Source: Siderastrea radians (lineage: Eukaryota; Cnidaria; Anthozoa; Scleractinia; Rhizangiidae). From it: a DNA stretch of 64,000 bases. The stretch covers positions 1,025,901 to 1,089,900 of the forward strand of contig CAXHKT010000183.1 in NCBI GenBank assembly GCA_964017195.1, read 5' to 3'. The stretch's first letter is position 1. The number at the start of each line of letters is the position of its first letter. Under the pieces are notes generated by a model, which ran no database searches, had not been told where the DNA came from, and saw nothing but the letters and a program-made list of their open reading frames with translations. The position numbers were made by a program, and so were the translations under genes. This document shows positions 10,511-22,708 of the stretch, piece after piece.

Positions 10511-12170
10511 AACGCAAATAATTCGGGGCTATCAGAAAAAACAGTTTATTGTGTAGAAAGTCTGCGATTTTGTCGATAAGGTGGAAGAAACCCCCATTTT
10601 GGGGCCATCCCTCAGGCCCCAAAAAGCTCAAAAAGCTAACTGGCGCTCTCGGCTGCATGCACAAAGCTCCCAAATGCATTCAATCCCTTTGGGACCATCT
10701 GAAAAAAATTCCTTTTGTGCAAAAGTACAAAGAAAGCGCGATATGTGCGATCCTTAAGGAAAAAACCCCATTTTGGGGCATTCCCAGAGGCTCAAAAAGG
10801 TGTTCTTATCTGCGCAATCTGTCTGCGCAAGGCTGCGCACTGGCCCAATAATAATGCAAATCCCTCGGGGCTATCAGAAAAAACAGTTTATTGTGTAGAA
10901 AGTCTGCGATTTTGTCGAAAAGGTGGAAAAAAACCCCATTTTGGGGCCTTCCCTCAGGCCCCAAAAAGCTCAAAAAGCTAACTGGCGCTCTCGGCTGCAT
11001 GCACAAAGCTCCCAAATGCATTCAATCCCTTTGGGACCATCCGAAAAAAATTCCTTTTGTGCAAAAGTACAAAGAAAGCGCGATATGTGCGATCCTTAGG
11101 GAAAAAACCCCATTTTGGGGCATTCCCAGAGGCTCAAAAAGGTGTTCTTATCTGCGCAATCTGTCTGCGCAAGGCTGCGCACTGGCCCAATAATAATGCA
11201 AATCCCTCGGGGCTATCAGAAAAAACAGTTTATTGTGTAGAAAGTCTGCGATTTTGTCGATAAGGTGGAAAAAACCCCCATTTTGGGGCCTTCCCTCGGG
11301 CCCCAAAAAGCTCAAAAAGCTAACTGGCGCTCTCGGCTGCATGCACAAAGCTCCCAAATGCATTCAATCCCTTTGGGACCATCCGAAACAAATTCCTTTT
11401 GTGCAAAAGTACAAAGAATGCGCGATATGTGCGATCCTTAGGGAAAAAACCCCATTTTGGGGCATTCCAAGAGGCTCAAAAAGGTGTTCTTATCTGCGCA
11501 ATCTGTCTGCGCAAGGCTGCGCACAGGCCCAATAATAATGCAAATCCCTCGGGGCTATCAGAAAAAACAGTTTATTGTGTAGAAAGTCTGCGATTTTGTC
11601 GATAAGGTGGAAAAAAAAACCCATTTTGGGGCCTTCCCTCAGGCCCCAAAAAGCTCAAAAAGCTAACTGGCGCTCTCGGCTGCATGCACAAAGCTCCCAA
11701 ATGCATTCAATCCCTTTGGGACCATCCGAAAAAAATTCCTTTTGTGCAAAAGTGCAAAGAAAGCGCGATATGTGCGATCCTTAGGGAAAAAACCCCATTT
11801 TGGGGCATTCCCACAGGCTCAAAATGGTGTTCTTATCTGCGCAAACTGTCTGCGCAAGGCTGCGCACTGGCCCAATAATAATGCAAATCCCTCGGGGCTA
11901 TCAGAAAAAACAGTTTATTGTGTAGAAAGTCTGCGATTTTGTCGATAAGGTGGAAAAAAACCCCATTTTGGGGCCTTCCCTCAGGCCCCAAAAAGCTCAA
12001 AAAGCTAACTGGCGCTCTCGGCTGCATGCACAAAGCTCCCAAATGCATTCAATCCCTTTGGGACCATCCGAAAAAAATTCCTTTTGTGCAAAAGTACAAA
12101 GAAAGCGCAATATGTTCGATCCTTAGGGAAAAAACCCCATTTTGGGGCATTCCCAGAGGCTCTAAAAGGT
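10511..12170. repeat. Segmental duplication, copy 1 (offset 2,719 bp)
   Basis: A run of private variants here reappears in the same order 2,718-2,719 bp downstream: AACGCAAATA (10,511), GTGGAAGAAAC (10,581), CATCTGAAAA, CCTCGGGCCCC, ATTCCAAGAGG, GCACAGGCCC, a 9-A run before CCC, AAAAGTGCAAAG, GCGCAAACTGTC, GCGCAATATGTTCG and GGCTCTAAAAGG. The offset equals six 342-bp plus two 333-bp monomers. Limits given are the outer shared markers. Confidence 0.88.
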
Positions 12171-12749
12171 GTTCTTATCTGCGCAATCTGTCTGCGCAAG
12201 GCTGCGCACTGGCCCAATAATAATGCAAATCCCTCGGGGCTATCAGAAAAAACAGTTTATTGTGTAGAAAGTCTGCGATTTTGTCGATAAGGGGGAAAAA
12301 AACCCCATTTTGGGGCCTTCCCTCAGGCCCCAAAAAGCTAACAGGCGCTCTCGGCTGCATGCACAAAGCTCCCAAATGCATTCAATCCCTTTGGGACCAT
12401 CCGAAAAAAATTCCTTTTGTGCAAAAGTACAAAGAAAGCGCAATATGTTCGATCCTTAGGGAAAAAACCCCATTTTGGGGCATTCCCAGAGGCTCAAAAA
12501 GGTGTTCTTATCTGCGCAATCTGTCTGCGCAAGGCTGCGCACTGGCCCAATAATAATGCAAATCCCTCGGGGCTATCAGAAAAAACAGTTTATTGTGTAG
12601 AAAGTCTGCGATTTTGTCGATAAGGTGGAAAAAAACCCCATTTTGGGGCCTTCCCTCAGGCCCCAAAAAGCTAACAGGCGCTCTCGGCTGCATGCACAAA
12701 GCTCCCAAATGCATTCAATCCCTTTGGGACCATCCGAAAAAAATTCCTT
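12084..12749. repeat. Run of two 333-bp family A variants
   Basis: These monomers lack 9 bp: AAAAAGCTCAAAAAGCTAAC becomes AAAAAGCTAAC, as expected from loss of one copy of the AAAAGCT(C) direct repeat. They also read AACAGGCG in place of AACTGGCG and carry the GCGCAATATGTTCG variant. The deletion keeps the reading frame because it is a multiple of three, which is coincidental. Confidence 0.9.
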
Positions 12750-13229
12750 TTGTGCAAAAGTACAAAGAAAGCGCAATATGTTCGATCCTTAGGGAAAAAA
12801 CCCCATTTTGGGGCATTCCCAGAGGCTCAAAAAGGTGTTCTTATCTGCGCAATCTGTCTGCGCAAGGCTGCGCACTGGCCCAATAATAATGCAAATCCCT
12901 CGGGGCTATCAGAAAAAACAGTTTATTGTGTAGAAAGTCTGCGATTTTGTTGATAAGGTGGAAAAAACCCCCATTTTGGGGCCTTCCCTCAGGCCCCAAA
13001 CAGCTCAAAAAGCTAACTGGCGCTCTCGGCTGCATGCACAAAGCTCCCAAATGCATTCAATCCCTTTGGGACCATCCGAAAAAAATTCCTTTTGTGCAAA
13101 AGTACAAAGAAAGCGCGATATGTGCGATCCTTAGGGAAAAAACCCCATTTTGGGGCATTCCCAGAGGCTCAAAAAGGTGTTCTTATCTGCGCAATCTGTC
13201 TGCGCAAGGCTGCGCACTGGCCCAATAAT

Positions 13230-14890
13230 AACGCAAATAACTCGGGGCTATCAGAAAAAACAGTTTATTGTGTAGAAAGTCTGCGATTTTGTCGATAAGG
13301 TGGAAGAAACCCCCATTTTGGGGCCTTCCCTCAGGCCCCAAAAAGCTCAAAAAGCTAACTGGCGCTCTCGGCTGCATGCACAAAGCTCCCAAATGCATTC
13401 AATCCCTTTGGGACCATCTGAAAAAAATTCCTTTTGTGCAAAAGTACAAAGAAAGCGCGATATGTGCGATCCTTAGGGAAAAAACCCCATTTTGGGGCAT
13501 TCCCAGAGGCTCAAAAAGGTGTTCTTATCTGCGCAATCTGTCTGCGCAAGGCTGCGCACTGGCCCAATAATAATGCAAATCCCTCGGGGCTATCAGAAAA
13601 AACAGTTTATTGTGTAGAAAGTCTGCGATTTTGTCGATAAGGTGGAAAAAAACCCCATTTTGGGGCCTTCCCTCAGGCCCCAAAAAGCTCAAAAAGCTAA
13701 CTGGCGCTCTCGGCTGCATGCACAAAGCTCCCAAATGCATTCAATCCCTTTGGGACCATCCGAAAAAAATTCCTTTTGTGCAAAAGTACAAAGAAAGCGC
13801 GATATGTGCGATCCTTAGGGAAAAAACCCCATTTTGGGGCATTCCCAGAGGCTCAAAAAGGTGTTCTTATCTGCGCAATCTGTCTGCGCAAGGCTGCGCA
13901 CTGGCCCAATAATAATGCAAATCCCTCGGGGCTATCAGAAAAAACAGTTTATTGTGTAGAAAGTCTGCGATTTTGTCGATAAGGTGGAAAAAACCCCCAT
14001 TTTGGGGCCTTCCCTCGGGCCCCAAAAAGCTCAAAAAGCTAACTGGCGCTCTCGGCTGCATGCACAAAGCTCCCAAATGCATTCAATCCCTTTGGGACCA
14101 TCCGAAAAAAATTCCTTTTGTGCAAAAGTACAAAGAATGCGCGATATGTGCGATCCTTAGGGAAAAAACCCCATTTTGGGGCATTCCAAGAGGCTCAAAA
14201 AGGTGTTCTTATCTGCGCAATCTGTCTGCGCAAGGCTGCGCACAGGCCCAATAATAATGCAAATCCCTCGGGGCTATCAGAAAAAACAGTTTATTGTGTA
14301 GAAAGTCTGCGATTTTGTCGATAAGGTGGAAAAAAAAACCCATTTTGGGGCCTTCCCTCAGGCCCCAAAAAGCTCAAAAAGCTAACTGGCGCTCTCGGCT
14401 GCATGCACAAAGCTCCCAAATGCATTCAATCCCTTTGGGACCATCCGAAAAAAATTCCTTTTGTGCAAAAGTGCAAAGAAAGCGCGATATGTGCGATCCT
14501 TAGGGAAAAAACCCCATTTTGGGGCATTCCCAGAGGCTCAAAAAGGTGTTCTTATCTGCGCAAACTGTCTGCGCAAGGCTGCGCACTGGCCCAATAATAA
14601 TGCAAATCCCTCGGGGTATCAGAAAAAACAGTTTATTGTGTAGAAAGTCTGCGATTTTGTCGATAAGGTGGAAAAAAACCCCATTTTGGGGCCTTCCCTC
14701 AGGCCCCAAAAAGCTCAAAAAGCTAACTGGCGCTCTCGGCTGCATGCACAAAGCTCCCAAATGCATTCAATCCCTTTGGGACCATCCGAAAAAAATTCCT
14801 TTTGTGCAAAAGTACAAAGAAAGCGCAATATGTTCGATCCTTAGGGAAAAAACCCCATTTTGGGGCATTCCCAGAGGCTCTAAAAGGTGT
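13230..14890. repeat. Segmental duplication, copy 2 (offset 2,719 bp)
   Basis: This is the downstream partner of 10,511-12,170 and carries the same ordered markers, beginning with AACGCAAATA at 13,230 and GTGGAAGAAAC at 13,300. It differs by few changes, for example one base lost in CCTCGGGGTATC near 14,617. The close match suggests recent unequal crossing-over across eight monomers. Confidence 0.88.
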
Positions 14891-16465
14891 TCTTATCTGC
14901 GCAATCTGTCTGCGCAAGGCTGCGCACTGGCCCAATAATAATGCAAATCCCTCGGGGCTATCAGAAAAAACAGTTTATTGTGTAGAAAGTCTGCGATTTT
15001 GTCGATAAGGTGGAAAAAAACCCCATTTTGGGGCCTTCCATCAGGCCCCAAAAAGCTAACAGGCGCTCTCGGCTGCATGCACAAAGCTCCCAAATGCATT
15101 CAATCCCTTTGGGACCATCCGAAAAAAATTCCTTTTGTGCAAAAGTACAAAGAAAGCGCAATATGTTCGATCCTTAGGGAAAAAACCCCATTTTGGGGCA
15201 TTCCCAGAGGCTCAAAAAGGTGTTCTTATCTGCGCAATCTGTCCGCGCAAGGCTGCGCACTGGCCCAATAATAATGCAAATCCCTCGGGGCTATCAGAAA
15301 AAACAGTTTATTGTGTAGAAAGTCTGCGATTTTGTCGATAAGGTGGAAAAAAACCCCATTTTGGGGCCTTCCCTCAGGCCCCAAAAAGCTAACAGGCGCT
15401 CTCGGCTGCATGCACAAAGCTCCCAAATGCATTCAATCCCTTTGGGACCATCCGAAAAAAATTCCTTTTGTGCAAAAGTACAAAGAAAGCGCAATATGTT
15501 CGATCCTTAGGGAAAAAACCCCATTTTGGGGCATTCCCAGAGGCTCAAAAAGGTGTTCTTATCTGCGCAATCTGTCTGCGCAAGGCTGCGCACTGGCCCA
15601 ATAATAATGCAAATCCCTCGGGGCTATCAGAAAAAACAGTTTATTGTGTAGAAAGTCTGCGATTTTGTCGATAAGGTGGAAAAAAACCCCATTTTGGGGC
15701 CTTCCCTCAGGCCCCAAAAAGCTAACAGGCGCTCTCGGCTGCATGCACAAAGCTCCCAAATGCATTCAATCCCTTTGGGACCATCCGAAAAAAATTCCTT
15801 TTGTGCAAAAGTACAAAGAAAGCGCGATATGTGCGATCCTTAGGGAAAAAACCCCATTTTGGGGCATTCCCAGAGGCTCAAAAAGGTGTTCTTATCTGCG
15901 CAATCTCTCTGCGCAAGGCTGCGCACTGGCCCAATAATAATGCAAATCCCTCGGGGCTATCAGAAAAAACAGTTTATTGTGTAGAAAGTCTGCGATTTTG
16001 TCGATAAGGTGGAAAAAAACCCCATTTTGGGGCCTTCCCTCAGGCCCCAAAAAGCTAACTGGCGCTCTCGGCTGCATGCACAAAGCTCCCAAATGCATTC
16101 AATCCCTTTGGGACCATCCGAAAAAATTCCTTTTGTGCAAAAGTACAAAGAAAGCGCAATATGTTCGATCCTTAGGGAAAAAACCCCATTTTGGGGCATT
16201 CCCAGAGGCTCTAAAAGGTGTTCTTATCTGCGCAATCTGTCTGCGCAAGGCTGCGCACTGGCCCAATAATAATGCAAATCTCTCGGGGCTATCAGAAAAA
16301 ACAGTTTATTGTGTAGAAAGTCTGCGATTTTGTCGATAAGGTGGAAAAAAACCCCATTTTGGGGCCTTCCCTCAGGCCCCAAAAAGCTAACAGGCGCTCT
16401 CGGCTGCATGCACAAAGCTCCCAAATGCATTCAATCCCTTTGGGACCATCCGAAAAAAATTCCTT
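14802..16465. repeat. Run of five 333-bp family A variants
   Basis: Five consecutive monomers have the 9-bp loss. Four read AACAGGCG and one (near 16,055) reads AACTGGCG, so at least two sublineages of the short form are interleaved. The copy near 16,118 also has a 5-A run in CCGAAAAAATTCC. The run is the largest local amplification of the short subfamily. Confidence 0.9.
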
Positions 16466-16600
16466 TTGTGCAAAAGTACAAAGAAAGCGCAATATGTTCG
16501 ATCCTTAGGGAAAAAAACCCATTTTGGGGCATTCCCAGAGGCTCAAAAAGGTGTTCTTATCTGCGCAATCTGTCTGCGCAAGGCTGCGCACTGGTCCAAT
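15901..16600. repeat. Segmental duplication, copy 1 (offset 2,375 bp)
   Basis: Ordered variants CAATCTCTCTGCGC (15,901), CCGAAAAAATTCC, GGCTCTAAAAGG and CTGGTCCAAT reappear 2,375 bp downstream. The interval includes 333-bp monomers. Confidence 0.85.
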
Positions 16601-16811
16601 AATAATGCAAATCCCTCGGGGGTATCAGAGAAAACAATTTATTGTGTAGAAAGTCTGCGATTTTGTCGATAAGGTGGAAAAAACCCCCATTTTGGGGCCT
16701 TCCCTCAGGCCCCAAAAAGCTCAAAAAGCTAACTGGCGCTCTCGGCTGCATGCACAAAGCTCCCAAATGCATTCAATCCCTTTGGGACCATCCGAAAAAA
16801 ATTCCTTTTGT

Positions 16812-17311
16812 GCAAAATTACAAAGAAAGCGCGATATGTGCGATCCTTAGGGAAAAAACCCCATTTTGGGGCATTCCCAGAGGCTCAAAAAGGTGTTCTT
16901 ATCTGCGCAATCTGTCTGCGCAAGGCTGCGCACTGGCCCAATAATAATGCAAATCCCTCGGGTCTATCAGAAAAAACAGTTTATTGTGTAGAAAGTCTGC
17001 GATTTTGTCGATAAGGTGGAAAAAAACCCCATTTTGGGGCCTTCACTCAGGCCCCAAAAAGCTCAAAAAGCTAACTGGCGCTCTCGGCTGCATGCACAAA
17101 GCTCCCAAATGCATTCAATCCCTTTGGGACCATCCCAAACAAATTCCTTTTGTGCAAAAGTACAAAGAAAGCGCGATATGTGCGATCCTTAGGGAAAAAA
17201 CCCCATTTTGGGGCATTCCCAGAGGCTCAAAAAGGTGTTCTTATCTGCGCAATCTGTCTGCGCAAGGCTGCGCACTGGCCCAATAATAATGCAAATCCCT
17301 CGAGGCTATCA
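16812..17311. repeat. Segmental duplication, copy 1 (offset 3,742 bp)
   Basis: Markers GCAAAATTAC (16,812), CGGGTCTATC, TTCACTCAGG, CATCCCAAACAAATTCC and CTCGAGGCTATCAAAAAAA recur in the same order 3,742 bp downstream. Confidence 0.86.
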
Positions 17312-18175
17312 AAAAAACAGTTTATTGTGTAGAAAGTCTGCGATTTTGTCGATAAGGTGGAAAAAAAAACCCATTTTGGGGCCTTCCCTCAGGCCCCAAA
17401 AAGCTCAAAAAGCTAACTGGCGCTCTCGGCTGCATGCACAAAGCTCCCAAATGCATTCAATCCCTTTGGGACCATCCGAAAAAAATTACTTTTGTGCAAA
17501 AGTACAAAGAAAGCGCGATATGTGCGATCCTTAGGGAAAAAACCCCATCTTGGGGCATTCCCACAGGCTCAAAAAGGTGTTCTTATCTGCGCAAACTGTC
17601 TGCGCAAGGCTGCGCACTGGCCCAATAATAATGCAAATCCCTCGGGGCTATCAGAAAAAACAGTTTATTGTGTAGAAAGTCTGCGATTTTGTCGATAAGG
17701 TGGAAAAAAACCCCATTTTGGGGCCTTCCCTCAGGCCCCAAAAACTTCAAAAAGCTAACTGGCGCTCTCGGCTGCATGCACAAAGCTCCCAAATGCATTC
17801 AATCCCTTTGGGACCATCCGAAAAAAATTCCTTTTGTGCAAAAGTACAAAGAAAGCGCAATATGTTCGATCCTTAGGGAAAAAACCCCATTTTGGGGCAT
17901 TCCCAGAGGCTCAAAAAGGTGTTCTTATCTGCGCAATCTGTCTGCGCAAGGCTGCGCACTGGCCCAATAATAATGCAAATCCCTCGGGGCTATCAGAAAA
18001 AACAGTTTATTGTGTAGAAAGTCTGCGATTTTGTTGATAAGGTGGAAAAAACCCCCATTTTGGGGCCTTCCCTCAGGCCCCAAACAGCTCAAAAAGCTAA
18101 CTGGCGCTCTCGGCTGCATGCACAAAGCTCCCAAATGCATTCAATCCCTTTGGGACCATCCGAAAAAAATTCCTT

Positions 18176-18840
18176 TTGTGCAAAAGTACAAAGAAAGCGC
18201 GATATGTGCGATCCTTAGGGAAAAAACCCCATTTTGGGGCATTCCCAGAGGCTCAAAAAGGTGTTCTTATCTGCGCAATCTCTCTGCGCAAGGCTGCGCA
18301 CTGGCCCAATAATAATGCAAATCCCTCGGGGCTATCAGAAAAAACAGTTTATTGTGTAGAAAGTCTGCGATTTTGTCGATAAGGTGGAAAAAAACCCCAT
18401 TTTGGGGCCTTCCCTCAGGCCCCAAAAAGCTAACTGGCGCTCTCGGCTGCATGCACAAAGCTCCCAAATGCATTCAATCCCTTTGGGACCATCCGAAAAA
18501 ATTCCTTTTGTGCAAAAGTACAAAGAAAGCGCAATATGTTCGATCCTTAGGGAAAAAACCCCATTTTGGGGCATTCCCAGAGGCTCTAAAAGGTGTTCTT
18601 ATCTGCGCAATCTGTCTGCGCAAGGCTGCGCACTGGCCCAATAATAATGCAAATCCCTCGGGGCTATCAGAAAAAACAGTTTATTGTGTAGAAAGTCTGC
18701 GATTTTGTCGATAAGGTGGAAAAAAACCCCATTTTGGGGCCTTCCCTCAGGCCCCAAAAAGCTAACAGGCGCTCTCGGCTGCATGCACAAAGCTCCCAAA
18801 TGCATTCAATCCCTTTGGGACCATCCGAAAAAAATTCCTT
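18176..18840. repeat. Pair of 333-bp family A variants
   Basis: Two short monomers, one with AACTGGCG (about 18,430) and one with AACAGGCG (about 18,770). They repeat the order seen at 16,055 and 16,390 and belong to the 2,375-bp-offset duplicate. Confidence 0.88.
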
Positions 18841-18975
18841 TTGTGCAAAAGTACAAAGAAAGCGCAATATGTTCGATCCTTAGGGAAAAAACCCCATTTT
18901 GGGGCATTCCCAGAGGCTCAAAAAGGTGTTCTTATCTGCGCAATCTGTCTGCGCAAGGCTGCGCACTGGTCCAAT
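18276..18975. repeat. Segmental duplication, copy 2 (offset 2,375 bp)
   Basis: Partner of 15,901-16,600 with CAATCTCTCTGCGC at 18,276. It is preceded by TTGTTGATAAGG and AAACAGCTC, which are shared with 12,947 onward at an offset of 5,084 bp. The block thus joins material that resembles two different earlier positions. Confidence 0.85.
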
Positions 18976-19182
18976 AATAATGCAAATCCCTCGGGGCTAT
19001 CAGAAAAAACACTTTATTGTGTAGAAAGTCTGCGATTTTGTCGATAAGGTGGACAAAACCTCCATTTTGGGGCCTTCCCTCACGCCCCAAAAAGCTCAAA
19101 AAGCTAACTGGCGCTCTCGGCTGCATGCACAAAGCTCCCAAATGCATTCAATCCCTTTGGGACCATCCGAAAAAAATTCCTT

Positions 19183-20080
19183 TTGTGCAAAAGTACAAAG
19201 AAAGCGCGATATGTGCGATCCTTAGAGAAAAAACCTCATTTTGGGGCATTCCCAGAGGCTCAAAAAGGTGTTCTTATCTGCGCAATCTGTCTGCGCAAGG
19301 CTGCGCACTGGCCCAATAATAATGCAAATCCCTCGGGGGTATCAGAGAAAACAATTTATTGTGTAGAAAGTCTGCGATTTTGTCGATAAGGTGGAAAAAA
19401 CCCCCATTTTGGGGCCTTCCCTCAGGCCCCAAAAAGCTCAAAAAGCTAACTGGCGCTCTCGGCTGCATGCACAAAGCTCCCAAATGCATTCAATCCCTTT
19501 GGGACCATCCGAAAAAAATTCCTTTTGTGCAAAAGTACAAAGAAAGCGCGATATGTGCGATCCTTAGGGAAAAAACCCCATTTTGGGGCATTCCCACAGG
19601 CTCAAAAAGGTGTTCTTATCTGCGCAAACTGTCTGCGCAAGGCTGCGCACTGGCCCAATAATAATGCAAATCCCTCGGGGCTATCAGAAAAAACAGTTTA
19701 TTGTGTAGAAAGTCTGCGATTTTGTCGATAAGGTGGAAAAAAACCCCATTTTGGGGCCTTCCCTCAGGCCCCAAAAAGCTCAAAAAGCTAACTGGCGCTC
19801 TCGGCTGCATGCACAAAGCTCCCAAATGCATTCAATCCCTTTGGGACCATCCGAAAAAAATTCCTTTTGTGCAAAAGTACAAAGAAAGCGCGATATGTGC
19901 GATCCTTAGAGAAAAAACCTCATTTTGGGGCATTCCCAGAGGCTCAAAAAGGTGTTCTTATCTGCGCAATCTGTCTGCGCAAGGCTGCGCACTGGCCCAA
20001 TAATAATGCAAATCCCTCGGGGGTATCAGAGAAAACAATTTATTGTGTAGAAAGTCTGCGATTTTGTCGATAAGGTGGAA
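19183..20080. repeat. Dimeric HOR (684 bp) of family A
   Basis: CTTAGAGAAAAAACCTC occurs at about 19,223 and 19,907, and CGGGGGTATCAGAGAAAAC follows each by about 110 bp. The spacing is two monomers. The intervening monomer carries CCCACAGGC and GCGCAAACTGTC. Confidence 0.82.
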
Positions 20081-20553
20081 AAAACCCCCATTTTGGGGCC
20101 TTCCCTCAGGCCCCAAAAAGCTCAAAAAGCTAACTGGCGCTCTTGGCTGCATGCACAAAGCTCCCAAATGCATTCAATCCCTTTGGGACCATCCGAAACA
20201 AATTCCTTTTGTGCAAACGTACAAGGAAAGCGCGATATGTGCGATCTTAGGGAAAAAACCCCATTTTGGGGCATTCCCAGAGGCTCAATAAGGTGTTCTT
20301 ATCTGCGCATTCTGTCTGCGCAAGGCTGCGCACTGGCCCAATAATAATGCAAATCCCTCGGGGCTATCAGAAAAAACAGTTTATTGTGTAGAAAGTCTGC
20401 GATTTTGTCGATAAGGTGGAAAAAACCCCCATTTTGGGGCCTTCCCTCAGGCCCCAAAAAGCTCAAAAAGCTAACTGGCGCTCTCGGCTGCATGCACAAA
20501 GCTCCCAAATGCATTCAATCCCTTTGGGACCATCCGAAAAAAATTCCTTTTGT

Positions 20554-21053
20554 GCAAAATTACAAAGAAAGCGCGATATGTGCGATCCTTAGGGAAAAAA
20601 CCCCATTTTGGGGCATTCCCAGAGGCTCAAAAAGGTGTTCTTATCTGCGCAATCTGTCTGCGCAAGGCTGCGCACTGGCCCAATAATAATGCAAATCCCT
20701 CGGGTCTATCAGAAAAAACAGTTTATTGTGTAGAAAGTCTGCGATTTTGTCGATAAGGTGGAAAAAAACCCCATTTTGGGGCCTTCACTCAGGCCCCAAA
20801 AAGCTCAAAAAGCTAACTGGCGCTCTCGGCTGCATGCACAAAGCTCCCAAATGCATTCAATCCCTTTGGGACCATCCCAAACAAATTCCTTTTGTGCAAA
20901 AGTACAAAGAAAGCGCGATATGTGCGATCCTTAGGGAAAAAACCCCATTTTGGGGCATTCCCAGAGGCTCAAAAAGGTGTTCTTATCTGCGCAATCTGTC
21001 TGCGCAAGGCTGCGCACTGGCCCAATAATAATGCAAATCCCTCGAGGCTATCA
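20554..21053. repeat. Segmental duplication, copy 2 (offset 3,742 bp)
   Basis: Partner of 16,812-17,311. The A-run after CTCGAGGCTATC is one base longer here, a typical homopolymer difference. Confidence 0.86.
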
Positions 21054-21099
21054 AAAAAAACAGTTTATTGTGTAGAAAGTCTGCGATTTTGTCGATAAG

Positions 21100-22400
21100 G
21101 TGGAAAAAACCCCATTTTGGGGCCTTCCCTCAGGCCCCAAACAGCTCAAAAAGCTAACTGGCGATCTCGGCTGCATGCACAAAGCTCCCAAATGCATTCA
21201 ATCCCTTTGGGACCATCCGAAAAAAATTCCTTTTGTGCAAAAGTACAAAGAAAGCGCGATATGTGCGATCCTTAGAGAAAAAACCCCATTTTGGGGCATT
21301 CCCAGAGGCTCAAAAAGGTGTTCTTATCTGCGCAATCTGTCTGCGCAAGGCTGCGCACTGGCCCAATAATAATGCAAATCCCTCGGGGCTATCAGAAAAA
21401 ACAGTTTATTGTGTAGAAAGTCTGCGATTTTGTCGATAAGGTGGAAAAAACCCCCATTTTGGGGCCTTCCATCAGGCCCCAAAAAGCTCAAAAAGCTAAC
21501 TGGTGCTCTCGGCTGCATGCACAAAGCTCCCAAATGCATTCAATCCCTTTGGGACCATCCGAAAAAAATTCCTTTTGTGCAAAAGTACAAAGAAAGCGCG
21601 ATATGTGCGATCCTTAGGGAAAAAACCCCATTTTGGGGCATTCCCAGAGGCTCAAAAAGGTGTTCTTATCTGCGCAATCTGTCTGCGCAAGGCTGCGCAC
21701 TGGCCCAATAATAATGCAAATCCCTCGGGTCTATCAGAAAAAACAGTTTATTGTGTAGAAAGTCTGCGATTTTGTCGATAAGGTGGAAAAAAACCCCATT
21801 TTGGGGCCTTCCCTCAGGCCCCAAACAGCTCAAAAAGCTAACTGGCGATCTCGGCTGCATGCACAAAGCTCCCAAATGCATTCAATCCCTTTGGGACCAT
21901 CCGAAACAAATTCCTTTTGTGCAAAAGTACAAAGAAAGCGCGATATGTGCGATCCTTAGAGAAAAAACCCCATTTTGGGGCATTCCCAGAGGCTCAAAAA
22001 GGTGTTCTTATCTGCGCAATCTGTCTGCGCAAGGCTGCGCACTGGCCCAATAATAATGCAAATCCCTCGGGGCTATCAGAAAAAACAGTTTATTGTGTAG
22101 AAAGTCTGCGATTTTGTCGATAAGGTGGAAAAAACCCCCATTTTGGGGCCTTCCATCAGGCCCCAAAAAGCTCAAAAAGCTAACTGGTGCTCTCGGCTGC
22201 ATGCACAAAGCTCCCAAATGCATTCAATCCCTTTGGGACCATCCGAAAAAAATTCCTTTTGTGCAAAAGTACAAAGAAAGCGCGATATGTGCGATCCTTA
22301 GGGAAAAAACCCCATTTTGGGGCATTCCCAGAGGCTCAAAAAGGTGTTCTTATCTGCGCAATCTGTCTGCGCAAGGCTGTGCACTGGCCCAATAATAATG
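21100..22400. repeat. Dimeric HOR (684 bp) of family A, two periods
   Basis: Paired markers at 684 bp: AAACAGCTC at 21,139 and 21,823, GGCGATCTCGG, CTTAGAGAAAAAACC, TTCCATCAGG, and ACTGGTGCTCTC near 21,500 and 22,184. Alternate monomers carry alternate marker sets. Confidence 0.86.
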
Positions 22401-22678
22401 CAAATCCCTCGGGGCTATCAGAAAAAACAGTTTATTGTGTAGAAAGTCTGCGATTTTGTCGATAAGGTGGAAAAAAACTCCATTTTGGGGCCTTCCCTCA
22501 GGCCCCAAAAACCTCAAAAAGCTAACTGGCGCTCTCGGCTGCATGCACAAAGCTCCCAAATGCATTCAATCCCTTTGGGACCATCCGAAAAAAATTCCTT
22601 TTGTGTAAAAGTACAAAGAAAGCGCGATATGTGCGATCCTTAGGGAAAAAACCCCATTTTGGGGCATTCCCAGAGGCT

Positions 22679-22708
22679 AAAAAAGGTGTTGTTGACTGAG
22701 CAAGGCTG
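22679..22708. repeat. Patch of family B sequence inside a family A monomer
   Basis: The monomer reads GGCTAAAAAAGGTGTTGTTGACTGAGCAAGG here, which is diagnostic for family B, where all neighbours read GGCTCAAAAAGGTGTTCTTATCTGCGC. Upstream (GGGGCATTCCC) and downstream (GGCCCAATAATAATGC) the same monomer is family A. The nearest family B array begins 15 kb away. A short gene-conversion tract is the simplest explanation. Confidence 0.88.
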
